DNA of 64,000 bases, taken from positions 16,553,220 to 16,617,219 of the forward strand of contig NC_081546.1 in the NCBI RefSeq assembly GCF_901000735.1, written 5' to 3'. The DNA is from Corylus avellana. Its lineage: Eukaryota; Streptophyta; Magnoliopsida; Fagales; Betulaceae. Position 1 is the stretch's first letter, and each line of letters begins with the position of its first letter. A program made the translations under genes and the position numbers. The notes beneath the pieces were generated by a model that made no database searches, had not been told where the DNA came from, and saw nothing but the letters and a program-made list of their open reading frames with translations. Shown here one piece after another: positions 30,094-41,640 of the stretch.

Positions 30094-30102
30094 TAAAATA
30101 AA

Positions 30103-30794
30103 TTATTGTCATACCTTATCCTCATATAATTCTTGCAGTTTATAGTTAATTATGAAATAGTGTTTAATTACTTATCATGAGCTTTAATGAGGCATTAATA
30201 TAACAAATTGTGTTATGTAGGAGTTGCCATGATTTTTAAGAAAATAAAATAGATTAAAAGAAAACGTGGGACTTGGTGGAAGAAGTAGGAGCTGAGTGAA
30301 CATCAAATAAAAAGCAAGCCAATCTGTTAAAATAGTTTTTGAACAAGTTGATATGCACGTTCCTCGATGCTTCCCTCAATTGTTGCAAAACAATAGTGAT
30401 TAAACAAAGGAACTTGTCGAGTGTGTTGATGGGGTCTTTCTCCGATGCCTAAGTTAGTTTCTTGGAGAAAAGCTACACGATCTCAAAAGCACATTTTTTC
30501 AGTATGATCTTTGTACCAGGTGTATGGGCTCATTTATAGGCGTAGAGGTTTAGTTGGACTTGAATTGTGTCTCCTACTTTAATTCGACCTGGAGTGCAGA
30601 GAGGTTTAATTGGACCCAGATTGTGTTTCCTACTCCTTTTTGACTTGGAGTAGATCTAATCCGAATTATTCGTGATAATGATTAATCCCGGGAAATCAGG
30701 GATTGAGACCCAACAACACCTAGGATTTCGGGATAAAGATTCCATATGTTTTTTGTATTTGAGTTGCCTCGGTCTTGCTGTCTTGGGACATGTT
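30103..30794. other. Non-coding DNA, probable old LTR fragment
   Basis: No gene. Two related stretches at about 30545-30600 and 30600-30655 (TTTAGTTGGACTTGAATTGTG / TTTAATTGGACCCAGATTGTG) suggest a local duplication. No ends could be defined. Confidence 0.4.
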
Positions 30795-31355
30795 GGAAAA
30801 GAATAAAACCGAAACTTGAACTTGAAGAGCTCCAATTCTTCTCCTTGGAAAGTGTGTCTATTCTAGAGGCTTAAGGGTCTATTTATAGGCCTTAGGAATA
30901 CTCTAAAAACCCTAAAAAATTGGAGGGTTTGAACCCTAGTTTGCACAAAGTTACAAAACCCTAAAAGTTGCACTTTCCATAACAAGGCAGGTGGCTGACT
31001 TGTCCATCACGCACGGGTGTGCTCGATCGCAGCCCGTGTGTGATCGATCGCAGGTCTGTAATTGATCCTCTTTGTGCTGGTGCTCGATCGCTGGTGCCTT
31101 GTGCGTTGTGGTCCTCGCCTATAGTGCGCTCGATCGCAACTCCCCTGTGACTGATCGCACTACCAGAGCCTTCCAATTTCCCAAAATAGCTCTTTTCAGT
31201 CCAAAACTTCTAAGATTGCTTCTTTTTCTTCCAATGACCTACAAAATCAAGGAAAACACATAAAAGAGCTAAAATGACAAAAATTAACTAAAACTAAAGG
31301 ATTAAAACATTTAAGTTAAGGGCTAAAAATATGAATATTTTAGCACTTAATATCA
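30795..31355 (-). repeat. Truncated LTR of the TGATAAGTGCC family
   Basis: It matches the right part of the solo LTR at 55394-56730 from GAAAAGAATAAAACCGAAAC to the end GAATATTTTAGCACTTAA. The minus-strand TATA (complement of TCTATTTATAGGCC, about 30876) is retained. It holds the CG-rich TGCGCTCGATCGCA-type cluster at 31010-31160. Its other half (U5 side) is missing. Confidence 0.72.
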
Positions 31356-31935
31356 GCCCAACTAAGAGTTTAAAACCTCCATGCAGGTTAATTCTAAGGG
31401 TAAAACACCTCAGTGAAATAAAGCCAACAAGTTGCTTTCCCGAGGCTAACCTCATTAAAATGTAGCCAAGGTACTTTCACAAGGTAATGTGCGTGAAATA
31501 TAGTTGTAAAAGCGCTTTTCCGAACTTAACCCATTAAGAACATAAAGCCTCTGAAGATGGATTGTTCGAAGGTTAAACTACCTCAAGAAATATAGCCAAA
31601 AACATAAAGCCTCTAAAGAAGGATTGTTCAAAGGCGCTTTCCCAAGGCAAACGTTCAAGAAATATAGTTGTAAAGGCACTTTCTAAACTTAGCCATTTTA
31701 AAAATGAAAAGCCTCTGAAGTATGGTCATTTGAAGGCTAAAATACCTCAGTGAAATACAACTGTAAAGGTACTTTCCCGAGGCCAAGCATTCTGCCAAGC
31801 ATTGGGCTAAGCATTCATAAAAATTAAACTTTTAAGTTTGTTTTTTAAGATTGCCAAAAGAGAAGGAAAAATGAGCGAGACGAACAGTTAAGCAAAAACT
31901 TTCTTCTTAATAAGATTTTCAAATTATAAAAATAC
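31356..31935. repeat. Degenerate tandem repeats downstream of the antisense ORF
   Basis: Recurring blocks AAAGCCTCTGAAG...GGATTGTTCGAAGG, AAATATAGTTGTAAAGGCRCTTTC and TTTCCCGAGGC alternate four to five times with variable spacing (about 60-110 bp). Non-coding. Confidence 0.55.
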
Positions 31936-31937
31936 AT

Positions 31938-34900
31938 TTACAAGTCTTTTGCCTCAGGGGTATCAGAATCCTTAGCCTCAGGAGTGCCGGCACTATCCGA
32001 CAAATCCCGTGACTTCAAAGCTTCAGCACCACCACAAGTCTTTTGCCTCAAGGGTATGAGCATCCTTAGCCTCAGGATTGCTGACACTATCTGGAAAATC
32101 CTGTGACTTTGGAGCGTCAGCACCACCTGAGTGTACATTCCCCTCGGAGTCACTAAAAGGATTATAGCCGAACTCCCTTATCCCCAGAGCATCCGGCATT
32201 AGCTCTTGGCCAACGCTAACAAGTTTTACAAAGGCCTCATCGGTGAGAGGAGAGTCTTCGGGATCAATAGTGTCAATGTTGATAAGGATGGAAGGGTCGT
32301 GGGCCCAAGCTCAGAAGGTCTCAAAGCCCACAATGAAGCCTTAGGCCTAGCCTATATCACAAGTCTAGGATGCTTACAACAGCTACCTAAAGAAATCCCG
32401 AGCCTTTCCCTTGTAATGGTGCATTTGCTGCTTTGCACGGTTGGACTTGCCCTTGAAAGTCAACACCCTCGATACTGTAGCCTCGGCTCTGAAAAATTGT
32501 ACCGAGGCTTGCTGCCGTGCTTCCTCAAGTGCAGAAGAGAAAGCAGCTATCTTGTCCATAGAAGCATCGCGTTGTAGCTCAGCCTCGGTGCACTTCTCTT
32601 CGACTTGCATAAACCCTTCCTCAAGGATTGAATAATCTTCTCGGAGAACACCAAATCTTACCTCGGAAGCCCTAAAATCAGTTTCCAAATCCCGAATCCG
32701 AGAGCTTTTCAAAAGCGATAACCATTGAGCTAAGATAAGCAACTCACTGTCTTGCCGGGCTAGGACCTCTTTTTTGAAGTTGCAATAGAGACATATGGAC
32801 TTCATGATGCTCTGCAAAGGAATACTTCATTAGTAGAATGTTAATAAGATGAAACCAAAGGAGTGAGTTGAAACTACTTACCACCAGCTGGTAGAAGATC
32901 ATATTCTCCATCACCTTACTGGGTTCCGTCTCGTTGACACCCTGCAAAATGGCTGGGGGATTAAACTCATAAAGGCATTGAAAGGGTTCCCCAGTAACCC
33001 TTTGCCTAGCCGGGCAAGAGGCTCCCTGACCGACCAATCAACACCCGCCAGCTGGAGTGTCATGACGGGTTGACTTGTCGTTGGAGCATTGGCTTGATCC
33101 TCGGCGACGCTCCCCAAAGCAACTGTAGGTTGAGGTGTCCCAATGGGTTGACTAGGTGTTAGGACATTGGTCTGTTCCTCAGCTGAATTAGCCACACCTT
33201 TAGCCAGGACGAATGCTCCTCCCGACTTATCGCCAGCCTCGGGTTGAGGATCACCCTCACTCAGATGAAGATCCTCCGTATTCTCATTGGCCCCTTGAGT
33301 TCGATCAGAGGTAGACTTGGCATCCATCAGCTCAACATCGGAAGCCTCAGGGACTTTGCTTTTGACTTGTCCGCTCCTATAGTTAGGATGTCACTCCCGG
33401 CAACTACAGGCTCCGCCTCTTTCGAGTTGTCCCTCCTCCTAGGCAGCCGAGCCAGTTCTTCAAGGATATGCTCTACATTGATTGGAGACTCCTCACTATA
33501 GTCTAATGAAGGCTTGGACTCTAGAGGAACGGTGGAGATGGGCATAGCAGCGATCGGCGGCTCCATTGACAAAGGCCTTGAAGGCCTACCACCAAGGAGA
33601 GACTCGAAGTCTCCTATCGAGTGAATGGTTGACTTCACAGTGAAGGTCTTCCTAGAGGCACCCATGACTTGGGTGAAAGCATTGATCAAAGGGGTAGGCC
33701 TCTGGGCCCCCGAGCCAGCCTCAGGCCTCTCTGCCCTCGAGCCATCCTCAAGCCTTTCCGATTTCTTCGAATTTCCCCTCTTCAAGCGAGGAACTTCAGG
33801 ATCCTGAAGCTCATCTACTAGCCTCAAGGGATTTGCGGCAAAGACTTGGTCCTTGACCACCAAAGACTCTACCACATTCCTTTTGCCCTTGTCTGCAACT
33901 GACTTTTTAGAAGGCTTAGTGGCCTTATCTTTGCCCTCAGCAACGGGCCTCTTAGGAGCTTCGGGAATTGGCTTTCCCCTTGGCTGAGTAGTGCTCAGAG
34001 CCTCAGCAGTTGGCTTCCTCGAAGCCTCGGGAGCTGGCCTCTTCCTTGGTTGAGCGGCGCCTCCCGATCCACTACCTAAGGGGTACCCCAGGTACTTCTC
34101 TAGATTGCCCCCGATGGCCAGGACATCGTAGTCCATTGATTTGACATTTTTCTTTGCCCGAGCAAAGGCCCAAATCCTATCCACTCGATCCTCCTCTTCT
34201 TTGGACAGTTTAGGTTCCTCTTGTCCTATAGAGAAATATTCTCAAATCATTGTCAAAAAAAAAAAAAAAAAAACCGAGGGACCGTTTTTTGCTCACCTTT
34301 TTTTGAAGGAACACTTGTTTCCCGAGGAACCTTTGGGCCTTCTACCACCTTTGAGGTAGTGAATTCCCAGCTTCCCGTGGCAAAGAACAACTTATTCTTC
34401 CACCTTCTATTGCTAGAGAAAGTCCTTCCCAGTTGTATGAACATCTTCTGTCGGACCAGGAAGGTGAAGAGCACGTTGGTGTTGGGGTTCTTGGCGAGGC
34501 TATACACCTTCAAGAACTCCCGAATAGTGAGGGGATGTGCATCCCTAAGAACCTTGGGCCACAAGACTATGCAAGCGAAGAAAACACTCCCGGTGTTTGG
34601 CATGATTTAATGAGAAGCCAGGTTGAGGTGACCCAGTAGCTCTCGAGCTACCCTTGGGAAGGGTAGCCTAAAGCCTGCTTGGAACATATCTTCATATAGG
34701 CACACCTTATTCTCCTTGGCGCGCACCACTATGCCGATTTGCATATTGTCAAAACATAGATCTACTGTGGGAGGAATGAAGCAAGTCCTTCTGATCTGCG
34801 GCTTATCGACATTGGTTAGGTCTGCCATCCACAAGGCCAAGAACAAATTACCCAGACCGTCAGAGTCTGACCCATCATTGTGACCCATCAGATACAGAAG

Positions 34901-35095
34901 ACTCGGTATGAGTGACCGAGGAATACACGAATAACCCCCCTCAATCAGAAGATGGGTGGAGCTAAGCCGAAGATGACCAAGTGTAGGTTCGATCAGAGGA
35001 AGAAGGAACTGGAGGTAGTCAAGAACTAGGCTAGCCAGACTGACGAAGGACTCCACAGAAGGCACAGACTCAACCAAAATTCTGAAGTTCACCAT
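31938..35095 (-). pseudogene. Tat-type gypsy additional ORF (Transposase_28-like), on the strand opposite to the LTR
   Basis: Start MVNFRILVES at 35095. The N-terminal region has VCLYEDMFQAGFRLPFPRVA and, after an in-frame TAA at 34607-34609, NTGSVFFACIVLW, LTIREFLKVYSL and RRWKNKLFFATGSWEF. This is the pattern of the plant 'putative gypsy type transposon' domain (PF04195). A GT-AG intron of 71 bp (34226-34296) leads to a Lys/Pro/Ala-rich region (34225-33330), then a frameshift near 33345 and another Pro/Gln-rich part to about 32900. After a second likely intron comes a coiled coil (32800-32390, for example EEKCTEAELQRDASMDKI) and an acidic tail with a tandem duplication (31942-32135). Function is unknown in the family. 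Its placement upstream of a PPT and plus-oriented LTR fits the antisense extra ORF of Tat elements. Confidence 0.65.
31942..32135 (-). repeat. Tandem duplication of about 94 bp in the ORF tail
   Basis: CAAGTCTTTTGCCTCAGGGG...ATCCTTAGCCTCAGGA...GACTT...AGC.TCAGCACCACC occurs twice (from 31942 and from 32034). It encodes two PEAKD-type acidic repeats on minus. Confidence 0.75.
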
Positions 35096-35236
35096 TCTCT
35101 GGAAGTAGTACTGAGAAAAGTGGGTCGAATGAAGGCAAGCCAGCAGTGAAATGAAGATTTGCAGAGCTTGGAGAAGGTGAAAATGGTGTTCTATTAAGGC
35201 AAATCTAGGAAAATGATGAATTGGTGGAGAAGGAAG

Positions 35237-35246
35237 CCTTTTATAG
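35237..35246 (-). promoter_or_regulatory. TATA box upstream of the antisense ORF
   Basis: The complement of CCTTTTATAG reads CTATAAAAGG on minus, 142-150 bp upstream of the ORF start at 35095 and within AT-richer DNA. A canonical plant TATA motif at a normal distance for a short 5' UTR. Confidence 0.5.
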
Positions 35247-35389
35247 AGGCTGTGAAGACGAGGGGTCGATGATGTTGCATTTAAATCCCTAGTGCCTAGA
35301 GTTCCTCAAGAAGGCGCACCTCGATCCACTCCACCGCCAGAAAATTGACACGTGATCGCCATACTCTTGGGCCACATAGACGATGACAC

Positions 35390-38280
35390 TGTTGTGCAAA
35401 TATCTACCAAAATTAATAGGCAAATAAATGTACGTTTAACTCGCAAGTGCACAAGATCAAAACAGTAGTATAGGGTGCAAGTACGAGATCATTCTCATGG
35501 AGATTGTTGATTTTGCTTAGAATTGATTAAAATATAAAAGTTGTCACTAAATTGATTTTGATATATTGAAAATAAAAAAAAGATAAATAAAAGGTTAGGC
35601 TTTGATATCCACCACTAATCATGCTCAAATAATATAACAATATGCCAATGTTTTAATCATATTATGAATACCTAATGTTTGCCAACCTAAGGGTATGGGT
35701 GCATACTCCTTAAGCTATTGATTTTCCTAAGCAACGAATCAGACATAGGTGTCTACTCTAATTCTTTTCTTTCTTAAAGGATTTAGTATGGGTGTCTACT
35801 AAGCTGTTTTTTAAGAAAGCATAAATCTATGGAAATCAACAAACACATGGAACCTAAGGCATGGGTGTCTACTCCCAGTTTTCCATGTTGATTAACCCAA
35901 GAACCCGTGAGGAATTCTTTTGTTACTCTATTAAGCCTGGGACACAACCATCCAAATTGACTTAAATAACTAATCCATACTAAATACATATGTTGATCAG
36001 GCACACACATATGAGGAATTCAATAAAACATGAATTAATCAAGGTAAGCATCACAGTATGATTATCACAAAGGCGCTAATATTGAGATATTAAATAAGCA
36101 TAATTAGGGTTTCAATCTAGCCCTACTAAGGTAATTAGTTACATGATAAGTACCGAATGTTGCACATTCAAGCCCCTTAATTTGCATATGTTAATTCCTT
36201 AGCGTTGTTATTTGTTTGATTTTGTTTTGTTTTTGTGTTTTTAGGTTATAAATAAAGATGCAATTAATTCCATTCATTTTGGGCTTAAAAGCACACTTTG
36301 AGAAGACCTAGAAGATATGATTAAGCTTAACCAATCATGGTTAAGTTTAATCAAATAAAGGAAGGGATTAATTTGGAATTTCTCAAATTGGAGTCAAAAT
36401 CGGATTGGATTCAAATTTGGATTCTGCATATGTCTCGGTATTTTGGCCATAACTTTCGGCTCAAATATCCGATTGAGGTGATTCAAGCGGCAATGGAAAG
36501 CTAACTAAAATTTCTACAAATCATTGTGAAGTAGTATTTTCCTAATTCGGAGCACCGCAATGCCAAAATCCCCCCGCAAGATAGGAACGCAATTCTGGGC
36601 GAATCCTATTCCGATTTGGACTTAGGTTTTCTTTATTCTAATTGGACTTGGACTTAAATCTCCGAAATTTCTAGGTTTCCTAGGGCTTCTAGGACTGAAT
36701 TGCTCCCTATAAATAGACCCTTAACCTTCAAGAGAAGGTGTGCTTAGTTTTAGATACAAAAATCTTCTTGGAGGCTTGACAAGTTGAAGAGGAGATAATC
36801 CATGGCAGGAGGCCATCCTAGCACCCCGATGAGCGGCTAATTCTGTAATAGGGTGTTGATGTAGCCCTATCCAAGCACAATGGTTTGATTGTATTTACTT
36901 TCTAGATTTTCAATTTATGCATGTTGATTGTATAACTCTGAGGATTGCTACAATTGATTTATGTTCTTAATTATTAAATGCAATTGTTCTTAAATTCCAA
37001 TATCAATATTTGTGAAATTCTTCTCTTGTCTTAGAAAGTATTTTACTTTTATTGAAATCAAATCATTCTTGTTTTCTGTGATTATGAGGATGATGGTTAT
37101 ACAATGGGTTTAATTGACATATGATCAATAGGATTTGATAGGCCATGCCTAGGGAAGACGGATTGTACTACACCCTAGTTTAGTGTAATTTAGGTAGACA
37201 GTCCGTGCCAACCGAAGATGGGTTACACTTATTCATTGATTGTATGTATCCTATTAAAGAATTTGATAATTTATACCTAGGAAAGACGGGTCGTACCGCA
37301 TCTTAGTGGTTAGGTGGACGATCCGTGCCAACCGAAGATAGATTATGCTTATTCTTTAACAAGGTAGTTTCTTGTTATTTATAACATGCATAGAATGAAT
37401 TTCTGGGATTAATTATGATTAGCCATTGTTGTGCGGATAGAGGTGAAGTCAATACCCTACACTCTCTCTCTCTTATTTTAAATCTCTTTTATTTTCATGC
37501 ACTTTTAGTTTTAAAGAAAATCAAATCAATTCTCTTTTTAATTAAGTTAATTTTAATCTTTCAAATTTTGATAATAAAACCCCTACAGTCCTTGAGGTTC
37601 GACACCCTCTCTATAGCCGTATCCTACAAAGATTCGTCCTATTGCGAGTGGTTATTTTTATAATTGATATTTTTGGTCACAAAAATACCACATCATTACA
37701 CATAATTAAAATAAAGGGAAAAGAAAGAACCGAAAATCGCTCCTAGAAGTAGCCTCCAAATTCCCCTCTCCAAAGTTGTAAATTAAATTGTGAGACTTAG
37801 AGGTTTATTTATAGGCCTAGAGAAATCATAGAACCCCTAGTAAACCTAGAAAATTCATAGGGTTTAGTCCTATTACAAGTGGGACTTGGAAAAACCTAAT
37901 ATGGAAGGAAAGGAAATTCTGGCTGTAGCTGTCTTTTCTCCAGCGCACGGGTGCGCTCAATCGCAGCCCATGTGCGCTCGATCGCATGTCTGCGGTCAAG
38001 TCTCCTCTTGTGCGCATGAGCGCAAGCCTGTGCTCGTCTGTACATTCTTTTGTAGTGCGCTTGAGCGCAGGTCCCCTACAATCGATCACACTATCAAAAC
38101 CTCTAGCTTTCCAAAATTTGCTCTTTAAGCCCGATACTTCCAAAAATGATTTATTTTCTTCCAAAAGCCTACAAAAACACAGGAAACACATAAAAGAAAT
38201 AAAATAGTACAAACTAACAAAGCTAAAGAATTAACAAATATAAGTTATGGGCTAAAATATGAATATTTTGGCACTTATCA
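35390..38280 (-). mobile_element. Solo LTR (TGATAAGTGCC family), outer copy, interrupted
   Basis: On minus it starts TGATAAGTGCCAAAATATTC (complement of the right end) and ends TTTGCACAACA at 35390. Flanks GACAC (35385-35389) and AACAC (38281-38285) form a TSD with one mismatch. Without the nested LTR it is 1,334 bp, like the copies at 47080 and 55394. Minus-strand TATA: complement of TTTATTTATAGGCC near 37803. It lies within the Tat remnant, so it is younger than that element. Confidence 0.82.
36144..37695 (+). mobile_element. Nested solo LTR, opposite orientation, related subfamily
   Basis: It starts TGATAAGTACCGAATGTTGC and ends AAATACCACATCA. TTACA at 36139-36143 and 37696-37700 is a perfect 5-bp TSD, and the uninterrupted sequence (AGTTACACATAATTAAAATAA) is seen in the sister LTR at 45790. 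TATA CCTATAAATAGACCC at about 36707. No ORF of note. 1,552 bp. Confidence 0.85.
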
Positions 38281-38530
38281 AACACGTGGCGCTATACCTG
38301 AGAATAAGGACCGACCAGTGAGCTATCGACCATTCCTCGGGAAGACCAACGACCTCTCAATTCATTGGCTCGGGAAGCACAAAAGACAAAAATTCCCTGC
38401 AAAATTTTGAAATTCAAAATTTGAAATTTCCGAAGATCCATCCAAGAAAATCCTTTTGCCGAGGACATATTGGGAGTCAGGAAGCCGACCCATTATGAAG
38501 AACATGAAATTCCCATAGTCACTCGGACAA

Positions 38531-39240
38531 GGAAATTAGGGGGTAACTATTGGGTCATGGATTGGCCACACAAGACCCAATAGGCCTCTAGGCCAATCCA
38601 AAGTACAAGCCCAGGCCGAGTCTTAGTCGGCCCAACCCGATACATGGTTAGCCTACCAAGGGTATAACGGTCTTTTACGGAGGGTAGATTGGTCTTTCTA
38701 ACGATGAAGAGAACCCACGTTCACCAACGAACGTACGATACACCCAACACCCAAACACAGCGCCCACGTTCACCAAAACGTTGCATAGCTATCAGGGCCT
38801 AATCAGGACACATGCACCTGAGGATTACTTGGGCACCCACGTCCGACACAAATGTGGCCAAGCCACCCACTTACTCCACGATCTCATGATCGTGGCCCAG
38901 AACCCACGATTCATTTCGTCGACATGGCACACGTGGATCGTCGGGAACGTGGGGCCGACTATTCTGGGGAGACAACTGCTACCTGATGCCTATAAAAGGG
39001 AAACTCCAATTCATTATTTGGTAATCGGAAATTCTCTCACAAGCTCTCATTGCTCATTATTCTCTCCCTCTCTAAATCACTTACTGACTTAGACATCAGA
39101 GCTATCCCCCGCCAGCACACCTCGGCTCTTATCCTATTGTTTGTTCTTCTTTACAGCATGACGACTCCTCGGACATCAAGCCACTCCTCGAGAACCGTGC
39201 CATGCCACTCCTCAGAGAATGCTTAGTTTATTGTAACATG
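38531..39240 (+). mobile_element. Polypurine tract and LTR of a Tat-like gypsy element
   Basis: A purine tract GGAAATTAGGGGG (38531-38543) is followed by TAACTATTGGGTCATGG and about 690 bp with a clear TATA box (TATAAAAGGG, 38991-39000). A pyrimidine-rich start region follows (CTCTCATTGCTC..., 39040) and then GACATCAGAGCTATCCCCC. This looks like a 3' LTR in plus orientation. The internal part to its left carries only the antisense ORF; gag-pol and the 5' LTR are absent from the window, so the element is truncated. The exact LTR end is unclear. Confidence 0.55.
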
Positions 39241-39649
39241 TTATTGAAATCAAATTTTCAACAAATCCATATTCAATCTATTTTATATTTGATTAGTGCT
39301 AAATTCTTTATCTTCCAATTAGGAGATTGATTTTTTACCTAGTTTAGTTGATAAACAATATATGTCTCACGAATACATAATAGAATGCTAGGTAGATCCT
39401 TAAAACCCTAGTGCTTTTTTCATTAATTTTTACGTAATTTAGTTTTGTTAATTTAATCACTTCATTGCTCAACTTTTTAGTAGAAAAAAAAAAAAAAAAA
39501 AAGCAAATCTTTTATTTTTTATTTTTTTTGCATAATAATATGAATTTTACTTTAGTGTTTTACCATTCCCTCAAGATCGACCTCGTACTTATCGAGAATT
39601 TATTATTTACGATAGCTTGAAGTTAAGTTTGCACTCTTTTTGGCACAAC
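39241..39649 (+). repeat. LTR 3'-end fragment
   Basis: It ends ATCGACCTCGTACTTATCG...TTTGCACTCTTTTTGGCACAACA, resembling the end of the TGATAAGTGCC-family LTRs on their own strand (GTACT-, GCACAACA). It starts mid-LTR and contains an A18-type run (39484-39502). Truncated; no TSD found. Confidence 0.4.
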
Positions 39650-40808
39650 AAAACCTGAATGAAGAATCAGACAAGAAAGTAGACCCAACAAAGAGAGGAG
39701 GAAGTATGAGTTTGAAATTTATTTATTTTTTATTTTTTAAAAAAAGTTGTGTGAAAAGTGCATAAAGAATCCAACAACAAAGCCAAAGGTCCTTGTGAGG
39801 GTTTTGAGTGCAGAAGAATTGTAGGTTTTATTTTCAAATTTTAAAAAAGGAAATGAGCCAAAAGGAGGGGCTGCACGTTCCAAGGGAATAACAAAGACAC
39901 CAATAATGTGACGACAAATGTAATACATTAATTTCTTAGGTTGAAGTTAGAAAGAAACGTGGGCGTTTTTGTTTGTTTTTGGGGTTTTGTTTGTAGGCTG
40001 TTGGATGTATTCCATCACTGCTATTATTTACCCTAAACAATGCTTTCTTATACTAAATTATTCTCAATAAACGACCTAGCTTGGTTTAGCTTAGCTTGGC
40101 TTTGTTATGCATCTCACCTCATTGCTTTGGCCTTTTCTGTGACTAATTGAGATTATGTAGATGTCAGATTTACTAATATACCCTGCTATTCCTTGGTCAA
40201 AGAAATGTTGAGTCATATAAATTTTAATAATTACAAAGATTTATGCGTTGGTCAGAATTTAACGGAATTTACAAAAATAACTACGCTTGAATTTTTGTAC
40301 CTTTTTTTTATAATAAAAAAACAGGCGTATTTTAAAAATTTTGACAGAATTTAACGGATGAGAGACATTGCAAAAAATGAAAATTTTGAAAGGAGTTTTG
40401 TGAGGCTTCCCCAAACTTTTTGGGCAAAAAAAAAAAACATTTCTTAAACAAGTTTGACCTGTTTGAAATTGTTTGCTTAGCTAATCATAATAAATATATA
40501 TGAGAGAACCAATAACTCATCCACCAATGACAAATATTGGATTTTGCACACACAAAGCTTTGCTTCATTTTTAACGAAAAAAAAACCCTGCCGACAAAAT
40601 CTGAAATAACATGCAGCGCGCGCTTGGATCATCCGACGTCGTATGTTTTCATTTTCATCCAAGTGACCGTTTGCTTACTAATAATATAATATAATATTGC
40701 TAAATCATAGTCCCCGAAGAAAGACCAAGTGTTTCAAATTCCGTCAACAAATTTGAAGCAATCATTTCATAAAATTAATGTAAATATTCGATGCAAATTC
40801 ATGAACAA
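39650..40808. other. Intergenic DNA upstream of the ERF gene, no gene seen
   Basis: AT-rich. 40280-40425 (AACAGGCGTATTTTAAAAATTT... GGAGTTTTGTGAGGCTTCCCC) resembles one half of the MITE at 42640-43065. Confidence 0.5.
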
Positions 40809-41474
40809 TTTTTTTTTTTCTCCTTATTCTTTCAGGGTATTTTCGTCAAAATACCAATTTAATCAATCAAATTTGTTCCACTTATGCTCATTGGATCACA
40901 TTTTGATCAAAATTCAACGGTAATTAATCACAAATCTCAATGGTAATTTTAAAAGTCACATAATTCTTAGAAAGACACAAAAAGCTTATAATATAATTAA
41001 TTACTCACAAAAGTAGACTATATATGCTTAATTAATGTACCTACCATTCATATATGTCCCAACTCCCAACTATATGCTAAATGTTATATATTAATTTATA
41101 TATGAAAGTAATTTTTAATCCTAACAACAATTCCCCTTTTTTTTTTCTCCTTATTCTTTCAGGGTATTTTTGTCAAAATACCAATTTAATCAGTCAAATT
41201 TGTTCCACTTATGCTCATTGGATCACATTTTGCTCAAAATTCAACAATGATTAATCACAAATCTCAATGGTAATTTTAAAAATCACATCATTCTTTAAAA
41301 AACACCAAAAAAAAAAAAAGGCTTATAATATAATTAATTACTCACAAAAGTGGACTATATATGCCTAATTAATGTACCTACCATTCATATATGTCCCAAC
41401 TCCCAACTATATGCTAAATGTTATATATTAATTTATATATGAAAGTAATTTTTAAATCCTAACAACAATTCCCC
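40809..41474. repeat. Tandem duplication (about 328 and 338 bp) in the ERF upstream region
   Basis: 40809-41136 and 41137-41474 are near-identical. Both start with a T run and CTCCTTATTCTTTCAGGG, and both end AATCCTAACAACAATTCCCC. The second copy has a longer A run near 41307-41320. Both units hold TGCTTAATTAATGTACC/TGCCTAATTAATGTACC and other AT-rich motifs. The junction is direct. The duplicated block ends 166 bp before the ERF start codon. Confidence 0.88.
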
Positions 41475-41562
41475 TTGTTTCTATCTTTCTAACCCCATAC
41501 ATTGGAAGATTATTACTTGGGAAACTTTTCCCTCTGAGTTACAACATGGTATACTGTCACCC

Positions 41563-41584
41563 AGGTATATATATATATATATAA
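41563..41584 (+). promoter_or_regulatory. TATA element of the ERF gene
   Basis: A TATATA run (GGTATATATATATATATATAA) starts about 78 bp before the ATG at 41641. The length of the alternating run makes the exact initiator unclear. Confidence 0.5.
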
Positions 41585-41640
41585 TGAATTTGCCATTATG
41601 AGGCCCATGATCACCATTTTTTAGTCTGGACAGGCTAGAG

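Noticed and set aside
37886..38207. ORFs over the CG-rich stretch (also 31072-31263, 48094-48300, 56379-56567)
   Set aside because: They recur because the same LTR motif cluster recurs; frames are unrelated to any protein and the sequence is palindromic.
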